Shown here one piece after another: positions 44,932 through 54,746 of a stretch of 55,343 bases of DNA (the stretch's first letter is position 1; each line of letters begins with the position of its first letter). The position numbers were made by a program, and so were the translations under genes. Below the pieces are notes generated by a model. That model did not search any database. It worked only from the letters and a program-made list of their open reading frames with translations, and was not told the DNA's origin. The stretch comes from Lobulomyces angularis (lineage: Eukaryota > Chytridiomycota > Chytridiomycetes > Lobulomycetales > Lobulomycetaceae), in NCBI GenBank assembly GCA_027604685.1, contig JADHYX010000025.1, forward strand, positions 48,754 through 104,096, in the 5' to 3' direction.

Positions 44932-47073
44932 ATGGCAAAGTTAAACCACAAACAACGAAAAAGGCAGAGTCTACCGGCCGATTTCTCAGAACCGATTAAT
45001 GGAAAACCTGCAAAAAAAAATTTAAATTCTAAACCAAAAAATAAAACTAAGGTTAAAAAAACAAGGCTAGCTAGTAATAAAATTCAAAAAAACCAGTCCA
45101 AGCAGATACCAAGTGATGAAGAAGACAGTGATGACCATATTAAAAAGGATAAAAGAGAAAGCTTAAAAGACTTGGAAAGGTTGGGACAGTTTAATGATGA
45201 TGATTTTGAACTAATGGTATTTTTTCATAAATTAAATTTTTTTTTGTTACTAAAATTTTTAAAGAGCGATGAAGCAGGTGATTATATTGATGAGGAATTT
45301 GACGACAATGCTGATGAATCTAATATGGATAATGACATAGATAACCATAATAATAAAATGAAAATGTTTGAAAATAGTGAAGAGGAGGGTGATATTGAAC
45401 TAAATGGTGCGGAAGAAGACAGTGAATCTTTTTCTGAGGAGCATACTGAAACCGGAAATACAGAAAGTGCTGAGGAAGAAAACTATTCTGATGTGGATTC
45501 GGATGGAAATGAATTGCTGGAAATTGAAAAGGAATCAAAGAAATTAGATAAAAAAAGAAAAATAGATGAAGTTTTGGCAGAGGAAGAATTACAAACACAA
45601 ATGCAACAAAGAGAAGCCTTTGTATTACCACAACAAGAGTTGGACGACGCCGAGATGGAAGTAGAAGAGGAAGATGCAGCAGAAGATCTACAAATAGTAC
45701 AAACTAGAATACAAGAAGTTGTCAGGGTTTTAAATAGATTTCAAGAACTAAGGGATGAAGGAAGAGACAGAGCCGAATACATCGCTCAGCTAAAAAAGGA
45801 CCTAGCATTATATTACGGGTACAACGATTATCTACTAAATTTATTATTTGATTTGTTTCCGGTTTCAGAGGTATGTTGCTGATAATAATATCACTAAAGT
45901 TGGGTTAGGCAATTGAGTTCTTTGAAGCTAATGAGGTTCCAAGGCCTGTTGTCATTCGAGCCAATACTCTAAAAGCTGGAAGGAAAGATGTAGCGAATTC
46001 TTTAATCAACCGTGGAGTTAACCTTGAACCTGTAGGAAAATGGTCCAAAGTCGGATTGCAAATATTTGACTCACCTGTACCAATTGGCGCTACTCCAGAA
46101 TATTTAGCTGGCCATTATATGCTACAAGCAGCATCCTCTTTTATGCCAGTAATGTCATTAGCTCCAAAAGAAAATGAAAAAATTTTAGATATGTGCGCAG
46201 CTCCTGGTGGAAAAACTACCTTTTTAGGTAAATTAAAATAGTTTTAAATTATTGTAATATATAATTTAGCTGCCTTAATGAAAAACACTGGTTCAATTTT
46301 TGCTAATGATGCAAACAAAGACAGATGCAAATCTCTAGTTGCAAACTGCTATCGAATGGGTGTAAAAAATTGCGTTGTTTCACATTACGACGGAAGACAA
46401 TTTCCATCAGTTATGGGTGGGTTCGACAGAATTTTGTTGGATGCTCCATGCAGCGGTACTGGAGTAATTTCAAAAGACCCAAGTGTTAAAATAAGCAAGG
46501 TGATTTTTTTAAAAAAGTTTTTAATATTTAAAAGCTTCTTTTTATACATAGTCTGAGGAAGATTTTCGCTTACTTACTCATATTCAAAAGGAGTTAATAA
46601 TATCAGCAATAGATTCTTGTGACGCCAAGTCAAAAACTGGGGGATACATTGTATATTCTACTTGTTCGGTTACAGTTGAGGAAAATGAAGAAGTTGTCAA
46701 TTACGCTTTAAAAAAGAGACCTAATTGTAAACTAGTTGATTCTGGATTAGACTTTGGAAAAGACGGTTTTTCCAGTTTTAAAGGAAAAAGTTTTCATAAA
46801 AGTTTAAACTTAACAAAAAGATTTTACCCTCATACACATAATATGGATGGTTTCTATGTTGCGAAAATAAAAAAAATTAGTAATACATTTAAAAAAGTGG
46901 ACAATGATGAGGAAGGTGTGATTATAGGGAATGGAAGCGGTTATATGACTTCCACTAATAAAAAGCAGAAAAAATTGATGAAAAATGAAAAATTAGTTGA
47001 ACAAGAAGAGGTTAAATTTAATGATGATGAAGATGAAAAAATTATTAAAAGAGGATTAAAAAAAAAATTTTGA
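44932..47073 (+). CDS. NOP2: 25S rRNA (cytosine-C5)-methyltransferase NOP2
   Basis: ATG 44932 ([15 protein letters not shown]) to TGA 47073. The long N-terminus alternates basic and acidic stretches, as in nucleolar proteins. The RsmB/NOL1/NOP2 methyltransferase core follows: [39 protein letters not shown], the AdoMet motif [13 protein letters not shown], the Asp in [12 protein letters not shown], motif IV with the release Cys in [19 protein letters not shown], and motif VI with the catalytic Cys in [18 protein letters not shown]. The C-terminus is basic. NOP2 methylates C5 of a conserved cytosine in large-subunit rRNA and is needed for 60S biogenesis. One small intron (about 45215-45262) is a multiple of three without stops, so unspliced reading would insert 16 residues. 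Confidence 0.96.
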
Positions 47074-47323
47074 TATCAATTTTAGAACTTCAATATATTT
47101 AGTATATTTTAATCATATTGTTAAATTGTTTTATTTTTAATTTTTTCATTCAAATCAAATTTTAAATTTCAAATTTTATAGAACTTTTCTTTAAAAAATT
47201 GTAGAAGTTAAAAATAATTATTTAATTATACATAAAAAATATTTATTATCAATTTTTAAATGCAAATAAAATTTTGAATTATAAAATTAAACAAAAAAAT
47301 TAAATCTTAATCGAAAAAAAAAT

Positions 47324-48402
47324 CTACATAATAGAACATTCAGGAATACCATTATTTAAATCCAAATCATTTATCTCTGGCATAAGCTCTTGAGGGGGAT
47401 TGCCATATTCTTGCATCTAATTAATTTTTTCATTTTCAGTGATTCCATATCAGCATTTTGAAAAATTATATATATTTTACCTGCTGCATAAGGTCTGTAA
47501 TAATCTTACTTTCCTCTTCATCCGGTTCTCCATTAGGTACCTTGGTTGTGTTATAAACCTTAACAATTTTTGTAATTATTTCAGCTTGACTAGTGTAGCG
47601 CTTTTTTTCCTCTATAGATATTTTTGATGAATTATTTTTCAACCAGTCAGGATACTGCAAAAAGAATAAAAGATGTTAAAATTTGAATAAAAAAAAAATT
47701 TTATACTTTTAATGACAACTCTTTCATAGGTTCAAATAGTAAATCTCTTGAAATAAAATTCTGCAACATTTTATCAAAATTAAACATGCTATCCATCTCT
47801 CCTGTAGACATTAACCCTTCAAGGTCCTTCATCATTTGCTCCATGTTGCCCATATCTGAAAGAAACGGCTTATTTTCATTAAATTCCTCCTAAAATTGTA
47901 TACAGATAAAAAAACATTAAGCCTAAATTTTTCCAAATTTTAAATTTACTGTGACTTTGGATTTACTGTCATTTAATAAATTTATTGTGTCAGTAATTTT
48001 TGATTGTAAGGTAGTGTTGTCAATTGCGTTATCCTTATTATTAGAGTTTTTACTAATATTACTTGAATTCCTTGAGTCCAAGTTTTCCTTATTTTCAGTT
48101 TTGAAAAGTTCTTTGGAAAATTCTTTTATATCTCTAGTAATTTCGTCAGCTTGATTGTTATCCAGATTTCCCTTAAGCATTTCTTCCATATTTTTTTGCA
48201 ATTCGGCTAAAAATTTCGCCTCTTCCAGTTCCATAGCAGAAACCTCACTGGCAGAAGTTTTGTTGCCAGAGCTTTTCACTTCTTTTGAAAAGCTCTTTTG
48301 TGTATTAGTTGTAGTTGAAGGTAATGTATCGTTATCAAATTCATCAAGTATATCATCCAGCATTTCATCGAAATCATCTGGTTTTGAATTAACTTCTGCC
48401 AT
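47324..48402 (-). CDS. PEX19: Peroxin-19, peroxisomal membrane-protein import receptor
   Basis: Minus-strand gene from ATG 48400-48402 (MAEVNSKPDDFDEMLDDIL) to TAG 47324, four or five exons. The acidic N-terminus with DDFDEMLDDILDEFD is the PEX3-binding region. The middle has a conserved AELQKNMEEML helix, and the C-terminal helical domain reads MGNMEQMMKDLEGLMS, FISRDLLFEPMKELSLKYP, W L..N, VPNGEPDEEESKIITDLMQQMQEYG and PPQELMPEI. The last four residues are CSIM, a CaaX farnesylation box, as in PEX19 of other eukaryotes. It binds newly made peroxisomal membrane proteins in the cytosol and docks on PEX3. It is head-to-head with PEX5, with 236 bp between start codons. Confidence 0.96.
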
Positions 48403-48511
48403 TGAATTAATTTTTTTTTAACTTTTAATTTTTGAAAATTGTAGGGGAAAAATATATTTTCCAATTTGTATTATTCACATGAGGCGAGCCTGTACAGTTG
48501 CCGGCTGTTGC

Positions 48512-48516
48512 CCAAT
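48512..48516 (+). promoter_or_regulatory. CCAAT box in the PEX19/PEX5 divergent promoter
   Basis: The CCAAT sits within a GC-richer stretch (GTTGCCCAATGGCGAGC) about midway between the two start codons. CCAAT is the site of the HAP/NF-Y complex in fungi. The assignment is by motif only. Confidence 0.5.
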
Positions 48517-48558
48517 GGCGAGCAATTTTCCCACTCTTTTTCTTCCTTCCTCGCCAGC

Positions 48559-48566
48559 TGACGTCA
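48559..48566. promoter_or_regulatory. TGACGTCA (CRE) palindrome in the PEX19/PEX5 divergent promoter
   Basis: A perfect 8-bp cAMP-response element TGACGTCA, the full site of CREB/ATF-type bZIP factors. It lies 73 bp upstream of the PEX5 ATG and 157 bp upstream of the PEX19 ATG. An exact 8-mer containing two CG steps is rare in such AT-rich DNA, which supports function. Confidence 0.6.
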
Positions 48567-48638
48567 TATTCAGTGCGAATATTTTATTAAAATAACTTTT
48601 TTTTATTCTGGTTAATTTTAATTTTCTTTCTATCTCCT

Positions 48639-51094
48639 ATGGAAGCTTCCTGCGTTGGCGAAAGCTCTGTTCAGAAACTTGGCAGCTTGATTAACAAGGA
48701 TAAATCTCTCTACTCTGACAACATACGAAACACCCAGTCCAGAATATCTGATGCAAGTAGGAAAAACATACTACAGTTCGACTCCAACGCAAACAATTTT
48801 ATTAACCAAAAGCAAATAATCAACAGTAATAATACTCCTAATTTTTTAAATCAAAATTTGATAAATCAAAATTCATTAAATGAAAAGTTGATACCTAAAA
48901 ATGTTATTCACATCAATGATGAATGGTCTCATGAATTTATGAAAGGCAAGCATTTACTAAATGATAATGCTCGTTTTGATCTAACCTCAGGAAACAAGCA
49001 GATGATGGAGAGCGTATTTCAGAGCCATTTTAGTAACATTTTTTTGATTAAATTTTTAATTGAAAAATATTCTTCAATATAAGCTACTCCCGCTAATTCG
49101 AACTGGAACACTGAATTTCAAACTTTCCAAGCCCATCACCAGAATCTTGTAGTACTGGGAGATGCTGAAATGGAAAAAGCCTTTGAAAGAGCACAAGGTA
49201 ATGTTATATTTAATTTATTTTCTAACAAGTATTTTGACTCAAAAGGTCACTCTTGGGAGCAAGAATTCATAACCGAAAATTCATGGGAGAAGGAATTCGA
49301 AAAGCAGCAGCTCGCCGAGGCTGAAGATTGGGCAGATGAGTACCAGCAAACCTTTCATATTGGTTAGTTTTTAACTTATATTTAAATTAAAACTTCTGTT
49401 AGATTCTGCATCGGACAAGGACGCGCTACACCGTACAGCCACCCATTTACATAATATCATGCAAACTAGGTTTTTATACACTTTTTCTTAAATTTATAAA
49501 TTATAAACATTTTAGTTCCAATCCGAAGTTTCAAAATTCAAATTTTAGTCTATTTTTAAATAAAATCAAAGAAAGACAAGTGGAAATTGAAGGAAATAAT
49601 ATAGTTGATGTCGACTCAGCAACGTATAAAAAATTTATTATGAAACTTTTACTAAATGTGAATTAGGAAAATTACGAATGATGAAAATTTTACTTCTGAA
49701 GCATTAGAGTTACCTCAAAACTTGGCCAATAAATGGGCGCAGAATTTTAACGGAACTCAAGTTAAGTCAGGCGAGTGGGAGGAGGATTTTTTAATGGAGC
49801 AGCATGCTTCCTCCTCTAGTAACTGGGCAACAGAATACCATGAAAGCGGGCCTGAATATGATTGGAATAGTAGAAATGACAATATTAGCTGGGTGGATGA
49901 ATTTAACGGGATCAGTTTAAATGCAAAGGATGAGACTTTGACGTGGAATGAAGAATTTCAGAATTCGGTTACTAGAAAAGGGCCATCGAATTTATACCCG
50001 TTCACTAAAAATAATCTCTTTTTAAATCAAAGTATTGACTCTTTGCAGCAGTTGTCTACAAAATCCCACTTGTCGGAATCAATTCTATCCTTGGAAGCCT
50101 TGGTGCAAATGGAACCCAATAATGCACAATGCTGGTATCAATTAGGAATGAAACAGCAAGAAAATGAGAATGATCATTTAGCTGTTGTTTCTTTGTTAAA
50201 TGCGCTAGAACTAAACCCAAAACTTTTGGATGGTATTTTTATTTATTTTTACTCAACTTAATCAAAAATATGATAGCCTGGATAGCATTAGCGGTATCTT
50301 ACGCAAATGAAAATTCTAATGAAGGAGTGTTGGAGTCTTTAACTAAATGGATAGAAAATAATGATTTATACAAGAACAAAGGAAACTTAAAAAATAGACA
50401 ATATGGTAGAGAGGGGCATGAATTTTTAACCAAGAAATTTTTGGCCCTAGCCAGAGAGCGCCCATTGGAGGTAGATGCTGATGTGCAGGTTTGTATACTG
50501 AAATTTATATGATTAACAGTTGTTAAGGTTGCTTTGGGCATACTGTTTAATGTTTCAAATGAATATCAAAAAGCAATTGACTGTTTTGAAAGTGCTTTAT
50601 CAAAGCGACCTCAAGTATATTTTAAAGGATAAAAATTTTTTTTATTTCCTTTAATAGGATTACTTGCTTTGGAATAAATTGGGAGCAACTTTAGCAAATT
50701 CGAAAAATTCAGTGAGAAGTTTGGACGCTTATTTTAATGCACTTTCAATTAATCCAGAATTTATTAGAGCACGATACAATTTAGCTATTAGTTGTATCAG
50801 TTTGCAGCAATATACAGAAGCGGCAGAACATTTACTAGGTGGATTACAGATTCAAGAGCAAATCAATGGTGCTGATAATATAGGAAAAATTAACGGAAAT
50901 GAAGACATTTCTTCTTTGCGGTCTGATGGTTGTTGGAAATTACTTAAGTTGATCTGTGATGGTTATTGTATAAAACACATTATATTTAAACCTTTTTTTA
51001 ATTGTTTTGTACTATTCTAGTGCAACGACCAGAATTAACTGAAGCATGTAATCAACGAAACTTAAATTTTTTTCGAGATCATTTTGAATTTTGA
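48639..51094 (+). CDS. PEX5: Peroxin-5, PTS1 import receptor
   Basis: ATG 48639 begins [19 protein letters not shown], with the conserved N-terminal Cys (residue 5) that is mono-ubiquitinated for receptor recycling. About ten WxxxF/Y motifs follow (WSHEF, WNTEF, WEQEF, WEKEF, WADEY, WAQNF, WEEDF, WATEY, WVDEF, WNEEF), which bind PEX14/PEX13. The C-terminal half is a TPR domain ([104 protein letters not shown]) that binds C-terminal SKL-type signals. It ends [20 protein letters not shown] before TGA 51094, the family's typical terminus. About nine small introns are present. It carries peroxisomal matrix proteins from cytosol to the import pore. Confidence 0.97.
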
Positions 51095-52123
51095 TTTATA
51101 TTATTATTTTACACATATTTAATAACAACTGAGCATTATGTTTCACATTTATATTTTCTTTATTTTGACTGGTGATTGTTTCCTAAATCCATTATAATAT
51201 ATTATATTATGCTTGATTACATTGCTGTTTACACGAAAATACAAATAATTTCAAAAAAAATTAACTAAAAAACAATAAAAAGGAATAAAAAATAAAAATT
51301 TGATTGAATCAAAAATCAAGACTTACAAACGGTATTGGTTTAATGGCATTAAAGTGCTGAAATTTCCGAGGAAGTATGAATGAAAGAATTAACCAATTTG
51401 GGGAGTTGGAAAACACAGCATTTTGCAGGAACTGCTCACAAAGCAAAAGGTTTGCTGAGATGTGAGAAATGGTTGGTCAGCAGTAGTGTGCTCAGTTAAG
51501 TTTGAAACTGGAGTTAAAAAAAATCTGAAGGTAAGGAAGGAATTTGTATACTCAACACCACAAGATTATAGAATCAGACGAGTAACATAAAAATTTTCGC
51601 CGAGATTATGAGATTGAAAATCAAATAGTTGAAGTAAAAACCTAGTTGCTACATCAGAAAAAGCAGAAGGAATATCCAATTTTTGGAAGATCCAAAAAAA
51701 GAATAGATTCAATTCGATAATTTATTTATCGACTTGCTGTAGTTAGCGAACATTTCTAACATAAATAGAGGAAATTAATTACGTTTTGTTTTTGAAGTTG
51801 CTGAATTTAGACTTTTAAAGGACTTCCAACTTTCTTCATGCAACATTTCTGTAAGGCATTTTGCTAAAATTATTAGAAATAATCTTTTTCTAACTAGAAT
51901 TTTAGGTGTTGAATTTTATCTCTGGAGCTATTTTTGAAAGTTGCACTTTTTAACTAGCAGTACTTTTATATTAGATTTATAATATTAATTTTTAACATAA
52001 CATCAGTAGTGTCTTTAAAATACACAAAATTACTTCAACATCATTTAAGGTTCATTTTGAACTATTGAAAAAACTATCATTTTTGGAATCTAAAAAATTT
52101 TGGTTGCAAAAAATACTACAAAA
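51095..52123. other. Intergenic, decayed
   Basis: One kb without an intact gene. From 51370 to 51620 the composition is more balanced and may be a decayed coding remnant (a short frame INQFGELENTAFCRNCSQSK is seen around 51391). No link to a known family can be made. Confidence 0.45.
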
Positions 52124-52994
52124 ATGTCATTGGAGGTAAATGCTACGGTGCTTGACCTGATAATGATAGAATCCGCTCAATATTTTATTACAAATAATGA
52201 TGCAGAAATAGCTTATTATAAACGTAAATCAAAAATTACCTTGAGTTAACTTTATTATTAGTTGAAAGCATTGGTTATAAAGTAGGATTGTCGTTATCGG
52301 AAAAATTAACAAGAGAAAAATCAAGGTTTTATTATCTTTATAATACTTTCATTAAATAAAATGAAAAAATAGATTTTTAGATAATTTAGATGTGGTGAAG
52401 TGGATCTGTAAAGAGTTTTGGATAATTTTGTTTAAAAAGCAAATTGACAATCTCAAAACTAATCATAAGGTATTTATACAAAGTTACTTCATGCTATTAA
52501 AATATATATGAAATTTTTTTTTTGCTTTTAATTTCGTTTACTCATCAATACCATGGTCTACAAAATTTTAATATTGAAATATATTAAAAAAGAACTAATT
52601 TTTTAATTATAAATTGGATTTTTTTCCTATTTATTTTTTAATTTTTATTAGGGAGTTTATGTTTTAACGGATACAAATTTTAAATGGTTTCAGAAAATGT
52701 CCGCAAAAGGAGGGCAACAGGAAACAACTAAGCAAATGTTCCCGGTATGTGACTAATAAGTATTTGTTGAAAAACTTAATGATATTTTAGTTTTTGGCGT
52801 TTCCTTGTGGGGTTCTGAGAGGAGTGCTTTGTAATCTTGGAGTTGATTGTGTTGTTATTGGAGAAGTAACAGCAATTCCTCAATGTATGATATAATTTTT
52901 TTTTGCTTCTTTTTTTAATTAATATAATTTTTATTATATATTATTTTTTCAAAATGTAGGCACATTTCAAATTAAAATTAACAAACAGAGTTAA
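52124..52994 (+). CDS. TRAPPC6: TRAPP complex subunit TRAPPC6 (Trs33)
   Basis: Six exons from ATG 52124 to TAA 52994, about 165 aa, the normal length. Conserved landmarks are LESIGYKVGLSLSEKLTREK, SRFLDNLDVVKWICKEFW, ILFKKQIDNLKTNHKGVYVL, TDTNFKWFQKM and the C-terminal AFPCGVLRGVLCNLGVDCVV, then GEVTAIPQCTFQIKI. TRAPPC6 is a small Bet3-fold subunit of the TRAPP tethering complexes. These act as exchange factors for Rab1/Ypt1 in ER-Golgi and autophagy traffic. Introns fall after KL|ES, SR|F, NHK|G, FP|F and Q|C, each with GT..AG ends and correct phase. Confidence 0.95.
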
Positions 52995-53423
52995 GAATTT
53001 AATCATCGATTGCATTTTTTTTTTTTTTTTGTTTTGAGGATATTACTTTTTTTTATTTTATTTTACTTTATAAACGACATTAATTTTTGTTATACCGAAT
53101 AATTATCTACTGGTAGATTTCGAATTTATCTTTCAAGATTCAATTCATTAGATGTAATCATAACTCAGTTTCTGATTCATAAGCTTTTTTAGTTTATTCT
53201 CATAGAGTTATTTAGTAGTGAGCGCAATTGCTCTCTTCAAGGAACATTTTTGCATCCCACCAACTTATTACTGTAAAACATGGTTGAAAGGAAATTATTG
53301 CGTTAAAGAGTAACATAAATACTTGAAAAGAAACTCTATATTTCTCTACAGCAAACAAGTTTGCACTAAAACTATAAATATCATTTAATTCGAATCCTTT
53401 TGAAAAAAATTCAGCTACAATGC
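52995..53423. other. Convergent spacer
   Basis: 430 bp between TRAPPC6 (+) and the seven-TM gene (-), AT-rich, with the 3' UTRs of both. Nothing else was recognised. Confidence 0.45.
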
Positions 53424-54489
53424 TTATTTTTCTATAGTTTTGTAATTACATCTAGTATCATAAGGGCTACGGCTCGAATTTTGACCCTGATCACTACAAC
53501 TTACCAAGTCAATGCTTTGAGGTACCTGGGAAGCCTGCGAATCTAATTCTCTCCCAGACAATGAATTGGACCTGATTGCTTTAGTTATCATATTTAGAAT
53601 GAAAAATTCGCACTGAATAATAAAAAAGATTGATACATCAGAATTGTACAATTCAAGTTGTTTCATACCTTTAATTTTATTGAATACAGCAAAACCTTGA
53701 ACATAATTTGATATTCGTACATGTCAGCATATTCTATAGAAACCTAAAGGATATTTCAGTATATTAAGCGAAAAGTGGGTTAGCATCATATTCATTACCA
53801 TTATTATGTCTAAAACGATAACTATAGTATTTATGTAAACTGTATGAAAAACAAGATTTTTCATCTTTCTAGAATCTTTCATATTTAAAGTTCCTCTACA
53901 ATAGTAAAGATATAGAAAACTCAAAATCAATTCTTGAATAAGAAAAGAAGTCATTTGAATTTTTTCTATTGTTGCATATCCAATAGTCCAAAATGGAGTT
54001 CCAATAAGGTTTGCGCCGAATGTAAAAACCTGTTCAAAAAAAAAAGTTAAATTTTTAAAGTTTTAAATGAATACCGTAGTTGGCCAATGGGAGAAAACTA
54101 CGTTGTAACAAATAAAATAAAAAATGGCTTTTCTATACTTTTCTGGTATGTTCATTAGATGAAGACGAGAATACATAACCAAAGACAATCCAGTAACCAT
54201 ACCGTACCTAAAAAAAGGTGAACAACACGAAATAGATTTAAAAATACCATCCAACAGTTAAAATAACTAATGCAGGAACTTTAGACTCTAATATACTGAA
54301 AAACAAAAGGATAAACCCAAATGCGAATAGAAAGGTACAAACACTCGTAACAATTAGTGATTTAAAATAAAATGACTTAAAATTGGTGAAAGTAGTAAAA
54401 ACGATTATCATAATTTCTAAGGAGTTGTACATTGCAATGCATCCTGCACCAATTTGAAAGTATGCAACTCCGCGAGGTATTACTGTCAT
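53424..54489 (-). CDS. Seven-TM membrane protein of a fungal family (SRLHL motif), unknown function
   Basis: Minus-strand gene from ATG 54487-54489 (MTVIPRGVAYFQIG) to TAA 53424, four exons. Segments: IGAGCIAMYNSLEIMIIVFT, LIVTSVCTFLFAFGFILLFF, VPALVILTVGWYGMVTGLSL joined across a 42-nt intron into VMYSRLHLM, FYFICYNVVFSHWPTTVFTF, SFLIQELILSFLYLYY, VYINTIVIVLDIIMVMN and a last stretch IFFIIQCEFFILNMI. The GW(V/Y)GMVTG..LV.YSRLHL block is familiar from an unnamed family of seven-TM proteins in early fungi. A hydrophilic serine-rich tail follows. An acceptor-like TTGCAG directly precedes the ATG, so an extra 5' exon is possible. A receptor-like role is plausible but unproven. It lies just 3' of, and co-oriented with, the Fanzor gene. 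Confidence 0.7.
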
Positions 54490-54746
54490 TCTGCAAAAAA
54501 CAAATAAAGACCGGTTAAACTTATATGGTTAAATTCTCCAATCACTAAACTGAACCAATCAAATTCAAATTCATTACTTCATATTTATATTATTTATTTT
54601 TCTGTAACAGTTGTAACACCACATATAAATATATTACATTTTTTGGATAGTGCTTGGGCATTATCTTTTTGAACATCAAATATTCAAAAAAATAATACAG
54701 CGAACACCAATTAAAATAAAATAGCGAAAACTATTTAGGAAAAATT
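54490..54746 (-). other. 3' flank of the Fanzor ORF (candidate omega-RNA / element end)
   Basis: 257 bp between the Fanzor stop codon (54747) and the start of the seven-TM gene. In described Fanzor and TnpB systems the guide RNA scaffold (omega-RNA) comes from the 3' end of the element, downstream of or overlapping the ORF end. The region is AT-rich with short mixed stretches (54485-54560). No terminal inverted repeat can be tested, because the other end lies outside the window. Confidence 0.3.

Noticed and set aside
45320..45631. Minus-strand frame opposite NOP2
   Set aside because: H/F/P/Y-rich antisense of the acidic, GAA-rich NOP2 N-terminus; not a gene.
47951..48421. Plus-strand frames opposite PEX19
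   Set aside because: Ser/Leu-rich antisense of the acidic PEX19 exon. PEX19 with its CaaX end explains the sequence.
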